A stretch of 64,000 nucleotides of DNA from Niebla homalea (GCA_019925105.1 JAHGAU010000026.1:434001-498000); one strand, 5' to 3'. Positions 44,401 through 56,017 are shown, numbered from the stretch's first letter. The notes: generated by a model not told the origin, from the sequence alone. Numbers and translations are program-made.

Positions 44401-45065
44401 GTCATCACCGCCGCCATCGTCCCCAGCTCCTCCGTCACCGTTATTGTCACCACCACCCCCTCCTTCACCACCCCCGTTGCCCTCTCCGCCCTCAGCCCCA
44501 CCTGCGTCACCGCCTCCTTCGTCCCCAGAACCGGCCCATTTGGCTTGGTCGGCAGCCTTTTGAGCCTTTTTAGCCTTCTTGTTCGCTGCTTGCCGCACGT
44601 TTGGCAATTGAGAGAAATCGATATCCGAATTTTTCAGGGGCTCCGGTGGGAGCAGATCATCATGCTCGGCATAAGAGGGTGGATAAAGTGGATGTTCGCA
44701 TTGGAGGCAGAGGGGTTGCTTGATTTGGGTGTCATACGACGGGGGCGCATCAGCAGCTGCGTCACAATAGGGAGGAGGCGCTTGGATATCTTGATTGGAT
44801 TGTAATGGTGTATACTCGTCACTCAGCGCAACGTCGATAGTCCAGGATGTCTGCGCAGAATGCTGCGGCGGTTGTATCTGTATTCGCAAAGAGATAAGTC
44901 ATTGTTTGCAGGTGCAACGTTTGCGCTGCTCAAGTGACGCACCCGTGGTAGACGACCGTTTATCCTCCTGTCATCTGTCTGGAAGGTAACGGCTGAGGCT
45001 GAAATCTTACTCACAGACTTTGTCAGTGGCGCGAGCTCTCCGAGGAGCTCAATCTTGGGAGACAT
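38450..45065 (-). CDS. Giant Trp-Gly / Lys-Lys-Asp-Lys-Lys repeat protein, unknown function
   Basis: Model: 45065-44943, 44877-44194 and 44143-38450; 2,166 residues. The N-terminus reads MSPKIELLGELAPLTKS, then TDDRRINGRLPR, IQPPQHSAQTSWTIDVALSDEY and PPPYCDAAADAPPSYDTQ, with PPxY-like motifs and a CLQCEHP pair. About 17 degenerate units follow, each a Trp/Phe-Gly hydrophobic core (GWGAFG, TWGPLG, DWGSFG) in acidic surroundings, then a KKDKKKGKK-like basic run. Residues ~830-970 form a very charged helix (EERLKQEEERLKQEEEE). A Ser/Lys-rich disordered region and a C-terminal poly-Gly run and KRSSWFGFRR tail complete it. There is no enzyme domain, signal peptide or membrane helix. The last intron has a TACTAAG branch. 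The first potential intron, 45014-44979, is only 36 bases, in frame, and could be retained. Function is unknown; a scaffold or nucleic-acid/cytoskeleton binder is speculation. Confidence 0.82.
38556..38585. repeat. Trinucleotide microsatellite (CTC)n inside the giant gene
   Basis: About ten tandem CTC/CCT units on the plus strand. On the coding minus strand they read as GGA/GAG in one frame and give an uninterrupted run of glycine codons in the gene's frame (YYAGGGG...EGGLGG). Length variation between strains is likely. Confidence 0.9.
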
Positions 45066-46308
45066 TTCATCGAATCGTCTTCTCCATCTGGAACATAAGC
45101 ATGTTCTTGTAGCTTGATCGAAGCCAATCTTTGGTCGTGGGTATTCTGGGCCAACGGATCCAAAGCTACAATGTGATCCGAGAGCCATTGTTGCCATTAT
45201 GTGCGGGTTCAGTGCGAAAAACCTTCCTTATTGATGAGAAGCTCATCGAAGGCCAAGCACACGTAATGACGATGTTCAGTAGAGCTGTTGACGTCTTGTT
45301 ATTGCAGCACGGACGATTACTGTGCTGAAGCAGAAGCGAGGCCCAATTGCAAAGAGGCAAGGAGCGATTTCCAATGGTCGCGGAGGATTATGCTGGACGG
45401 TTTCTGGATAACCAAAATGAAATGGAGGGTGAGATCTAGGGAGTCAATATGGGACGCAAGGAGGAGTTTGGACAGATGGTTGGTCACACGACGACCCTCA
45501 GGAGATGGCAAGGAGGGCCCTTACCTTTCTGGCCCCCTGTCAGCTTGTGTATCGGGCACTTGATAAGGATGCAATCGCCGCGCTTAGGGTTGTGGCCTCA
45601 CATCACCACCTTCACAAGAATTATTGGCGTCTTCCAATCCATGGAGTAAGATGGGTGTCAAGGAGTTGCAAAGGCAATGACTTGCGCTTCATCATTATAT
45701 GATATTGCTACTAGACTCTGTCTGGGTAGGAGCCATCTCTTACGATGACCAGCCATTGGTTTGCCAAACCCTGCCTTGCCTGCCATTGGTTTGCCTCCCC
45801 GCCCAACTAAGACGATGGAGCTGCATTAGCTTGCCCACGAGCCCACTTCAGTGCTATTATGACAGTCTTTCGACTTTCAATTGGTTTGGTAACTTTCGCT
45901 TCATCCCACGGATTTAAAATTTAATAGGTACCTTAGTAAATCCCATTAATTATCCTTGAGTATAATAATTCCTATCACGAAGAAGCTTCACAACATGGCA
46001 GTCTGTTTGGAGACCCACGTCTAGTTATTCGTTGTAGAGTACATGTCCCTTTTCATTGTCTACATGTGTAACCTCACTCATGCCTTTCATGCAAAAAACG
46101 CCAGCGTCCTTTTCTAGCCTCTCTGGGCGGTAATGTATGACCTCAGCATGCCAGTTCCAACCAACACCAAACAAAAATCACCGCTCGAACCAAAAACAAG
46201 AGCAATGTCCATTGAGGGAATGTCTAGTAGATGCTCCCTCCTTGGTTTTCCCCCCCCGAAGACGCAACGTATTGCCGTAGCTCCAGTGTGCCGCTGCTGA
46301 TCGAAGGT
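45066..46308. other. Intergenic 1.2 kb upstream of the giant gene
   Basis: Promoter of the giant gene and 3' flank of CHD1. It contains the CCAAT-bearing repeats at 45752-45888 and an AT-rich stretch at 45,910-45,980. Short frames up to ~90 codons show no motif. Confidence 0.45.
45752..45888. repeat. Duplicated CCAAT-box element
   Basis: GCCATTGGTTTGCC occurs identically at 45752-45765 and 45782-45795 (30-base period), and ATTGGTTTG recurs at 45880-45888. Read on the minus strand, the giant gene's direction, each copy is an AACCAAT box. They lie 690-820 bases upstream of that gene's ATG. CCAAT boxes recruit the Hap/CBC complex in fungi. Confidence 0.6.
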
Positions 46309-49300
46309 TCAAGGGCTGGCTTGATCAGGCTTGATGGCTTCGGGTTTCTGTGCTCCAAGAGGAGCCTCTTCCGCCTTGACTGGTTGAGCAGCTGGCCCAT
46401 TCGACGTCGCTGCTCCAACCTCTTTGTTTGATGAGCCCTTGAGCCTGTCGTACATGCTTCTGATATTAGAGCCTGGAACACCCACGTTCGGCCAGTGATT
46501 GGCAACAAATTTCCTGTACACCCATTAGCTCAATCCTGAACGTGGGACAAGGAGGCGCAACTTACCAACAAGACTCATCCGGGTCACCTCCTTCATCGGC
46601 TTCCAGGCTTTCGACATGCTCGCCAATCATGATCAGCTCGCTTCGCAGAATGGCAGCTCGTTCGGACTTGTTAGGCACCTGCTGCTTTGTAGCGGCATGA
46701 ATGCGCTTCAAATTCTCCCGGACTGGCTTGAATAGCTTCCACATGAAGACGTCCATCTTCGGATCCCGGGTATGGTTTTCATTGCTTCGACGATGATGTC
46801 CAGGAGATCCGTGACGTTGACTGCTGCGAGGTCGAGCTCGATCGCCACGAGATGTATGACCATTCTGCTCTCCGTGCGAGATTCGTCGCTCTGTACTACC
46901 ATGATGACGATGCCTATCAACGTCCCGGCAGGGTTTGCGGGTTGAGGACGGAGCAGGTGAGGCGGATATGCTACCACGGTTTTCGGCCAGCCTTGCATGC
47001 ATTCCGTTCTTCTTGTTGTTCCTGTGATGGTTTTCAACCGCCCGCTTGGCCGCCAGATTGGTACCATTACTGGTCTTTTCCTTGAGGACGGACAGTAGAT
47101 AGTCAGCGCGTCGCACCAGATGGACTGCACCCGGTGATTTAACCGCCTTTTCGTCGCCTCTGCTTCGTTCTTCTTTCTTCTCGACTCGATGCTCTTCCAA
47201 GAAAAGTTTGTCTTGCAAGTCCAGACTTGGGTCATCGCGTATCAGCTGCCAGGCGCCATAACCGTGCCGAACAATGCCCACACAAAGCATGCCGTCTTCT
47301 CGAGATCCCCACTCACAAGTGTAAGTTGCGCCTTTAGATGCTTCCGGTATACGAAAGTTCTTAGGGTCGGAAGCCTTGGCGACAACCTCTTTCAACATCT
47401 GCATTTCTCCGGGTCTTTCGACCAAAGTCTCCGCGTTGATCCGCTTGACTCCTCTGAAATCGAATAGGACAGCTTTGCGGTCCTTCTTCGTCATCGTCTT
47501 TCCTTGCTTCTCCAGGGCGTCGATTCGATCGGACTCCTCTTTCATAAGTCTGTCAGCAGTGTCGAATATCTCTTGAAGTGTCGCTTTGACGACCTGAAAG
47601 TCCCGCGAGTTCAGGCGTGCTTCGGTGATCAGCTCTTCCCTTCGATCATTGAGTGAGCCGTAGCGCATCACTGCGCGAATGAGGTTTCGACATTCCTTTT
47701 CGCCCAACGGTCTGCTTGGGTCTTGACCGGGTCGTTGATCAGAATCCTCAGCAGCTTCAATAGCTGCTAGATCCCGGGCACGCTTTTTCGCAGCTCGTTC
47801 TTCGCGCTCGTCATCAGCAGCCTTTCTCTTGCGGGGTGCATTTTGCTCAATGACATCTTTGAGATACTTCTCGTCCGCCTTTTTCTTCTCGTCCGCCTTG
47901 ATGATCTCAAGCTGATCCTTAGGAATGATGTCATCCCATTCGAGATCGACTTTGACATCTGTATACTCAAATGTCTTCAAGAACTCCTCCCCTCCATCGG
48001 CACCAATCCCTTCTGCTTCCTCGGTTTGATGCTCCTCTGCGTTTGCAAGCACAGAGTCAATGTCGAGCTCCTCAAGTTTGCGTTGATTATCGGATTGTAA
48101 GAACATCTTTTCTCCTCGCCGCTTCAAAATTCGCGAGATGTCTTCCGCTGAACTGGGCTCCGCAACACCCTTTCCGGCGCGAGCCATCCGGTCAGTCAGA
48201 GTCTTTGCGTCTTGATCTGTGACTCCACGTTGGATAGTGAGGAACTCAAGCATAAGCTTATTTCGAGCGCGTTCCAGAATTTCTTCCTCGACGGTCTCCT
48301 TTGCCACTAGTCGATAGATGGTGACCGGCTTAGTCTGCCCGATTCTGTGTGCTCGCGCCATGGCTTGAAGATCGGCTTGTGGGTTCCAATCAGAGTCGAA
48401 TAAGATGACCGTGTCTGCAGTCATCAGATTGATGCCCAATCCTCCAGCACGAGTAGAGAGCAGGAAGCAGAAGTCGTTGCTATCTGGTGCATTGAAATGG
48501 TCAATGGCCATTCGGCGAGGGCCTGCTGCGATGGTGCCATCAAGACGTTGGAATTGATAGTTGCGAAGATGGAGATATTCGCCGAGTAAGTCGAGCATCT
48601 TCACCATCTGACTGAAGATCAACACTCGATGACCATCGCTCTTCATCTTCTTCAGCAATTGGTCGAGAAGCATTAGTTTACCACTGCTAGTAATCAGATT
48701 TTTAAGCATGTCATCTCGCGTTTCAGAATGGGCTTGGATCTTCTCCTCGGCATTCGCCAACATGAAAGCATGATTACTGGCCTTTTTTAGCTCCATCATG
48801 ATGTTGAGAAGCGACTGTTTCGGGCCTTTGCTTCCCTCGTTCAAGGCGGCATAATTTTTGGTCAGGATGTTCTTATAGTATTCGAGCTGGACGTCGGCCA
48901 GCTCAACACGGATGATCTTCTCGGTCTTGGGAGGAAGGTCGTTCTCGACTGTGTTTTTCGTGCGACGGATAATATATCCCTTGATGGCTTGAGTCAATTC
49001 ATCTATTTTGGTAATTGCTTCTTGCGAGTTGAGGTCAATGTTCTCCTCGATGTGAATAGTGCCCGGCATGAGAAAATCCATGAGAGCTGAGAGCTCTGCA
49101 AGAGTGTTTTGCATTGGCGTCCCGGTAATCAGAAGTCGGCTTGGTGCTTTAAATTCTAGCAGTTTGGCATACAGCTGTGAGTCTCGATTCTTGAGTCTAT
49201 GGGCCTCATCGACAGCCATGAATTGCCACTTGATCTGGGACAGGAAGGTGGAATCGGCGAGAATGTATTCGTAGGTAGTGAGAAGTGCATTGAATTTGGG

Positions 49301-51168
49301 CTTCCGAGTGTTGCCCTCGGTCAGTAACTCGTACTCCCGGATCGTCTTGCGAGCATTTTCATTGCCATTGTAGACGACATAGTTGAGATCGGGAGTCCAA
49401 AGATCAAATGTTTCTGCCCAGGAGGGCATTGTGGATAGCGGGACAACGACAATGAACGGGCCTTGCTGTCCTCTGTCATGCCTGAGCCAATTCATGAAAG
49501 CGACTGTCTGCACAGTCTTTCCAAGTCCCATTTCATCTGCTAGGATGACATTCTTCGAATTGCGCCAGTTGAATGCTAAGAAATTGAGACCACGTATTTG
49601 GAACTCGCGGAGCTGGCCGTGTTTGATATACGGGGGCTGTTCTTGGATGGGTCTGAACTCCCTTCTTGAGTTTGGATTCGACTCCTCTCTATCGGAATGA
49701 GGCAGCGAAGAGGTTCGATCCAGGTAACGGTCAATCTCGTTCTGGGCGATGTCACTTATGAATTTGCCATCCTCCCAGGTACAGCTGTCGTAAAAGAGAC
49801 TCTTCCCTGTAGCTATATCAGCAAGGGCGATGCAATATCGAGAGGTCACTCACATTTGATCAAGTATTCTGTGTCCCCTTCCTCTCCAGTGCGCATGCCG
49901 ATGACTCGCTCGACCTTGACGTAATCATTTAGTGCATCAGTGTCACGTTCTCGGTCGAGATTCCAGCTTTCGCGCTCTTCTAGGGGCACATTTTTGTCTT
50001 GTCTCATGCGGACGTCCTCTTGCACAATTTTGCGAAAATAATTGTCAAGCTTGCGAGACCCGCGGGAGTCTTTGAGGGCAGCATTGGTTTCCCAAGTAGC
50101 ATGATAATGTGCTTTGTTTTGCCACTTGATGAAGTACTCGAAATCGTCTTTTCCCGGGTCGATGACGTCCTCATCAGAGCCTTCTCGGAGGCGGTGGTTG
50201 AGGACGACGTCAATAGCCGGCGAAGCGTTTTCGTCCACGTAGATCCAAGACTGAGGTTCTTCATCGAAGAGCTCCTCATCATCTTCGTTGTAATTTGACA
50301 CGCGAGCAGCTTTTCGAGTTGAGAAGCGAACTTCTCCGTGAGCTGGTGTGCTATCTCGGGTCGATTGCTGCAAGCGGCGATGCTGCTTCTTGGCAGCGGC
50401 ACGACGGGATCCTCCATAGGCATCAATATCGGAATCGGAGTCGGAGGCGGAATTTCGAGATGGGGTGCGTCCATTGACTAGAAAGTGAGGATCAACTCGT
50501 CAGCAAGGTCACGACAAGTGGGTCTATTGGTCTCGGAATACCTGAAATTGATGGGGCAGCTTTCCGCCTCTTCCGGGATGGTTGGATATCCGATTCCGAC
50601 TCATCGTCTTCGGATCCATCAATCTGATAAGAGTGCGTTAGCCAAGCTCTTAACGGGTTTTCATGGCCTACAGTACCATTGGCCGGGTTGGTCGGGGGCG
50701 GCCCTAAATCAATGTTTAGCTCGGGTGGCAGCTTTATTGTTGGTGGCTTACACTTCGACGGAGGCCATACAGCTCTGGATCATTAAGCATAAACCCATCG
50801 TTCTCGGTCACGGCCTTGCGCTTCCGACTTCGGGGTGAGTCTTGTGAGGTGGAGCGAGCATCTCGAGGGGAGACTCCATTGGGTTGTGCGGGAGACTCCA
50901 TATCGAAGTCTGGGTCATCAGAACCCATGGCATCTTTGTCTGGAGAGGAATGGTCATCAGAGTCATATCTGTCGCCATGTTGATTATTTTGAAGAAGCTC
51001 GGGTTCAGCGGCGGGGGCCAGAACGGCAGGGTCATCGAGGGCTTCGGAGAGTGCGCTTTCACTGTCAGACGTCCCAGGACGAGTATGTTCGTTGTTTGCA
51101 GAAGGAGGCGAGAGATGGCCGTTCGTGTATGGAGGATCAGCAGCTGTCGAAGCTGAAGGGGCATACAT
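46309..51168 (-). CDS. CHD1: CHD1 chromodomain helicase, nucleosome-spacing remodeler
   Basis: Six exons: 51168-50752, 50703-50677, 50623-50542, 50477-49854, 49806-46566 and 46513-46309; 1,531 residues, all phases consistent. Joins restore ELYGLRRS-GRPRPTRPM, IDGSEDDESESDIQPS, and YLIK-WKSLFYDSCTWE at the end of the second chromodomain (chromodomains ~230-390). The SNF2 ATPase has ADEMGLGKTVQT (~475) and DEAHRLKNR (~580). The C-lobe has LSTRAGGLGINL and QAMARAHRIGQ. A SANT/SLIDE DNA-binding region follows (~1090-1270), then the C-terminal CHD1 helical domain (MDVFMWKLFKPVRENL) spanning the last intron to DESCW-KFVANHWPNVG. Chd1 slides nucleosomes behind RNA polymerase II and reads H3K4me3 in animals. 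A seven-base coding exon at 51618-51612 (ATGGCTA, donor GTAAGT) may add MATSSI upstream. Divergent from RLI1. Confidence 0.95.
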
Positions 51169-52060
51169 GATACTGCTTGCTGGAGGACGACAATTGTCAG
51201 CATTGAAGCGTGGTCACAACCATTAAAGGCTCAGCGCAAAGACTAGGCAAGCGAAGGACACAGGCGACCCCAAAAATCATGCTAGTGAGCTCGCTTTATC
51301 TTGACGATAGTCCAAATCGTCGTGTTCCGATGGTATATATGGTTCTTTTGATGGAAGAGATGGCGAGATTTGCAGACCAAGCAGCCGTGACACCAGGCGG
51401 ACAAGCAACGATTTAGACGTCAAATGCGACGAGCAGATGTCAGAGAGCCTTGGAACAGCTTGAATGGATATCAAAATCCAAGCCGAGAGTGGAAGTCAAG
51501 ATGGTGATAGTGGGGGAAAGGAGCGGACATTGAGTGGCCGGATGACTCTGCCAGGCTGGGCGACAAATGACACGAAGCAATCAGGGAAAGAAAAAAGAGT
51601 TGACTACTTACTAGCCATAGCCTCCAGGGCTTCAAGAGGAAGAAATTGTGTCTCACCAGGGGGTAGATGGTGGAGGTTGGTGGTGGTAGGTTATCATGTA
51701 TGGGAAAGGTGAGGGAAGTGGAATTGGTTAGGTCAAGCCGTCTTGGCTGTCAAGGCAATGGCCTAGAAACGCTAAGCCGCCAAAGAGCCGACACTGTTAG
51801 CTTCCGCCGCTAGTAACCTTCTCGGTTCACACCAGACAGTGAAGATCCCCCTCCTTCGCTTCATCAAACGGTGAATTTGGAGAAAATACTTGTAATGTTT
51901 CAAGTCCTTTTTGAACCGATGATTTCTCTCTCTATTGCTTTGGTCCTTTTCTATTCATCGCCAAATTAGGCTTTTTCCCATTTCAGAATTGCCCCTTCCT
52001 GCATAACCGCCTTTGCATCCCCACTAGAGTTGGCTGGAAAGAGCCAAGGCATTCCCCACG
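51169..52060. other. Divergent CHD1-RLI1 intergenic region
   Basis: 0.9 kb holding both promoters and the possible CHD1 first exon at 51618-51612. Short motifless frames only. A T/C-rich stretch at 51,920-51,960 is the likely RLI1 core promoter side. Confidence 0.5.
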
Positions 52061-54061
52061 ATGACAGACAAATTGACACGGTATTGTTTTCTCGATGTTT
52101 GGAAAACGTCAGCACCCTTTGGCTGATTCCCTGGGTCCTCTAGTATTGCTATTGTCAATAATGACAAGGTAAGCATGTCCCATCTTTGCTATACAGTCTA
52201 CTGAATCCATCGCTAACTCCCTCCCGCACAGTGCAAACCCAAGGTACACCAAAAGCCTTCCATTCTTCCCGAGTGAAGGGGGCAAGCATCTGACAATATT
52301 CAGAAATGTCGTCAAGAGTGCAAGAAGTCTTGTCCAGTCGTTCGTACGGGCAAGCTCTGTATCGAAGTCACTTCGGACTCCAAGATCGCTTTCATCTCCG
52401 AACGACTCTGCATAGGATGCGGTATCTGTGTGAAGAAGTGCCCCTTTGCAGCCATCAACATCATCAATTTGCCCACCAATCTCGAGTCTCAGGTCACACA
52501 CCGCTACTCAGCCAACAGTTTCAAGCTTCATCGACTGCCCATGCCACGTCCAGGCCAAGTCCTAGGTCTAGTCGGAACGAACGGTATCGGCAAGAGCACG
52601 GCATTAAAGATCCTCAGTGGCAAATTGAAGCCAAACCTGGGCCGATACGAAGACCCTCCTGACTGGGAGGAAATCTTGAAATATTTTAGAGGATCGGAGT
52701 TGCAGAACTATTTCACCAAGGTCTTAGAGGACGACCTGAAAGCAGTGGTCAAGCCGCAATATGTCGACCAGATCCCGAAAGCTGTCAAGGGACCGGACCG
52801 GACAGTGGAATCTCTGCTGAAGGCTCGATGCCAGATGGACAATCTTAAAGAAATCATGGACGTCCTCGACCTGAACCAGGTCCGCGACAGAGATATCAAC
52901 CTTCTCTCAGGAGGTGAGCTGCAGAGGTTCGCCATTGGAATTGTTTGCGTGCAACAAGCAGATGTCTACATGTTTGACGAGCCTTCGTCTTATTTGGATG
53001 TCAAGCAGCGTCTCAGTGCTGCCCGTACCATTCGAAATCTTCTTCGCCCGGATGATTATGTCATTGTGGTCGAGCACGACCTGTCAGTCTTGGACTATCT
53101 GTCCGACTTCATCTGCGTGCTCTATGGAAAGCCTGCAGTCTACGGGGTCGTCACTCTCCCGGCATCCGTGCGCGAGGGTATCAACATCTTCCTGGACGGC
53201 AACATCCCTACCGAGAATCTACGCTTCCGCGAAGAATCTTTGACTTTCCGCATCGCCGAGGCCGGTGATGACTTCCAAGCCGACAAAGACATGGACTATT
53301 CCTACCCAGCCATGCAGAAGACACTCGGTGGCTTTCACCTCTCCATTGAGCCCGGCGAGTTCACCGACTCGGAAATCATTGTCATGATGGGTGAAAACGG
53401 GACCGGCAAAACCACCTTCTGTCGGATGCTCGCCGGCGCCGAAAAGCCTGACGGCCGCGGTTCAGTCCCAGCTATGAACATCTCCATGAAGCCGCAAAAG
53501 ATCACCCCCAAATTCACCGGCACCGTCCGTCAGCTGTTCTTCAAGAAGATCAAGGCCTCCTTCCTCAACCCACAATTCCAGACAGATGTTTACAAACCGC
53601 TGAAGCTCGATGACTTCATCGACCAAGAAGTGCAGAACCTCTCTGGCGGAGAGCTCCAACGAGTTGCCATCGTCCTCGCACTAGGACTACCGGCTGACAT
53701 CTACTTGATCGACGAACCCAGCGCCTACCTAGATTCCGAACAGCGCATCATCGCCGCGCGGGTCATCAAGCGCTTCATCATGCACGCCAAGAAGACCGCC
53801 TTCGTTGTTGAGCATGACTTCATCATGGCGACATACCTCGCAGATCGGGTCATCGTCTTCGATGGGCAACCCTCCAAGGACGCCCGCGCCAATGCCCCCG
53901 AATCCCTGCTCACCGGTTGCAACAAATTCCTCAAGAATCTAGACGTCACCTTCCGCCGCGACCCAAACAGCTACCGTCCGCGTATCAACAAGTACAACAG
54001 CCAGCTGGATCAGGAGCAGAAGTTGAACGGCAACTACTATTTCCTGGAGAATGAGAGTTGA
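52061..54061 (+). CDS. RLI1: RLI1/ABCE1, iron-sulfur ABC ATPase for ribosome recycling
   Basis: Four exons: 52061-52080, 52144-52168, 52232-52243 (12 bases) and 52304-54061; 604 residues, standard length. The three small exons encode [15 protein letters not shown] and CKPK; the last continues [13 protein letters not shown] and [13 protein letters not shown]. Together these supply the eight cysteines of the two [4Fe-4S] clusters. Two ABC modules follow: Walker [10 protein letters not shown] and GENGTGKTT, signatures [12 protein letters not shown] and [12 protein letters not shown], Walker [12 protein letters not shown] and [11 protein letters not shown], plus the hinge. Rli1 splits post-termination 80S ribosomes with eRF1/Dom34 and is essential. 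Skipping the 12-base exon would keep frame but remove the first cluster cysteine, so its splicing matters. All donors and acceptors are canonical. Confidence 0.97.
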
Positions 54062-55144
54062 AAAGGGCATTCCTGTGCCACTTTTCGATGAGCGTCATCA
54101 TGATGGGTCTACGGGAGCCATCGTAAGTAAGTCTTCCGCCGCTGGAGAAGGCGGTCAGAGCGCCGCAGGACTGCCCGACGAGGAGGCGGCCGCGGCTGAA
54201 GACGACGATGAGGACATCTGACACAGGCGATGGCAATTGACCTCCTGTTGATTATGAAGCATGTGTAAAGCTGCCATGTCCCCACCAGAACGGGCAAGCT
54301 GGAGTCTTTCCAGAGCAGCGGGGCAAGGCACCGGACAATCGAACAGGTCAAGTCAGGTGATTGCCGTCAAGCAGAAGCGGTGAGTCTAACGTCAGATCAT
54401 ATAGTCCTGCTAGGAACATATTTTGTTGTTTAGAGAATGAGGACGTAAGGAAGGGATGGCGTGCAATCAGCCCTAAATAGTTGCTCCACAGTCCACACAG
54501 CTGCTTGATACATCAGCATCTCCACTACTTGATCTCCACAAACGCCGCCACCACTTCAGGAAAAGACATTAGAAGCTCCATGACTATGTTATTTCTGCGC
54601 TTTCAGAGGAAATGTGGTCGGCTCTATCTTGCGTTGCGCCCTAAGCTCTTCATCAATGTGAGACTTTGGCCCCTGATCCAGAGAAGCATGTTTTCTCTCA
54701 CAATGCATGCGCAATGAATGCACATCATCTGCTCTACCAGTGCTCAGCAAGCTGTGATGGCTCATGGCTGAATTATGGAAAAGTAAACTTCTTCCACCAA
54801 GTTTGTCTCAAAACTTGTTCCACTCTCAAGGTATATGAACACAGGCATCGGAGGTTATGCATTACATTGTCATTCGCACGATTGGGCCATCGCACTTCGC
54901 TTTGACATCTTGTCTATTTATTGCATACTTCGCCCCAAGACAAAAAGGCCTTGGCTTATAATATGCGTCGGCCCCCATACCCCATCTGTGTGGGAGAGTC
55001 GCTTCCAACAAAAGCGAACCCCCGTATAAAGAGCCACAATGAATCGCTCTCGATGAGAAGACCAGTCACACTTGCGTCTCCTCCTATCGACCTCCCCCAA
55101 CCCGTTCTCGAACCGCGTCGTCATCGTCGTCGTCGTCCACCATC
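54062..55144. other. Intergenic 1.1 kb
   Basis: 3' flank of RLI1 and promoter of the small secreted protein. Frames of 64-83 codons on both strands have no motif. I see no RNA gene. Confidence 0.45.
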
Positions 55145-56017
55145 ATGAAGGAACTCCTCAAGCTACCGTGGGCAGTGGCCCTCAGCGCCATCGCAGCGCA
55201 GCAACAACAACACCTCGCAGCAGCATTCCCGGCGACCCCACCCGCCACCAACAGCATCGTCCAGCCCGGCAGCGGCAGCGGCAGTGGCAGCGTCGCGATG
55301 ACGAATGACACGTCGCTCAACGCCACCAATGCGTTTAGCAGCCTAGCTACCGTTAGCGCTGGGTGAGTCCCCCATCCTCATCAACCTCCTCCTCTGGCGC
55401 CTTCCCCATCCCCGGGGCATCTCCCATCCTCCCCCTGCACAAAACCCTGTTGCCTGTCCACACACACCCAACATATCCCTCCCATACACAAGGATCACGA
55501 ACTAACCCCAGCCCGCCCTCCCTCCCCCAGCTTCCCCCCCGGCCCGACCCCCGACGAAGAAGTCATCTTCTACCGCGTGCCCAACAGCAACCCACCGGTG
55601 ACGATAAAGTTCGTGAACATGCACTTCGATCAGCCGTGGGTGGTGCAACCGGGGCGGGACGAGGGCGCGCTCCGGACGCTGCTCCAGGAGCTCGTGGACG
55701 AGTACTCGGACCCGGCGGAGCGCGGCAAGGTGATGGAGCCGCGGAGCTACGAGTGGGACGAGGGCAGCCCGCCGAAGCCGTACGTCTACATGGAGCCCGG
55801 GGACCCGATGCGGAGCCTGTACCCGCCCTACCAGATGCTGGAGCTGACGGAGGGGATCTGGGCCGACACGGTGAGGGGGTTCCAGGATTTCTTGACGGCG
55901 TATCCGAAGCTGGCGTTCCGGTACGAGAGTTATTTGTTGTATCTGCCTCGCGAGGAGTATTATGCTGCACACGGGCATGTGTCGATGGATGCGGTGGAGA
56001 AGGTGCAGACTACTTGA
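55145..56017 (+). CDS. Small secreted protein of unknown function
   Basis: Two exons: 55145-55362 and 55531-56017; 234 residues. The 168-base intron has a GTGAGT donor and a long C-rich acceptor (CCTCCCCCAG). Residues 1-28 look like a signal peptide (MKELLKLPWAVALSAIAAQ), followed by a Ser/Gly linker and NDTSLNATNAF with two N-glycosylation sites. The mature part reads GFPPGPTPDEEVIFYRVPN and then a compact, aromatic-rich domain of ~150 residues (VNMHFDQPWVV, YEWDEGSPPKPYVYMEPGD, YPPYQMLELTEGIW, FRYESYLLYLP). Only one cysteine-free domain is visible, so it is not a typical cysteine-rich effector. I do not recognise the family. High GC and C/G-ending codons in exon 2 contrast with the AT-richer flanks. 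Confidence 0.75.
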
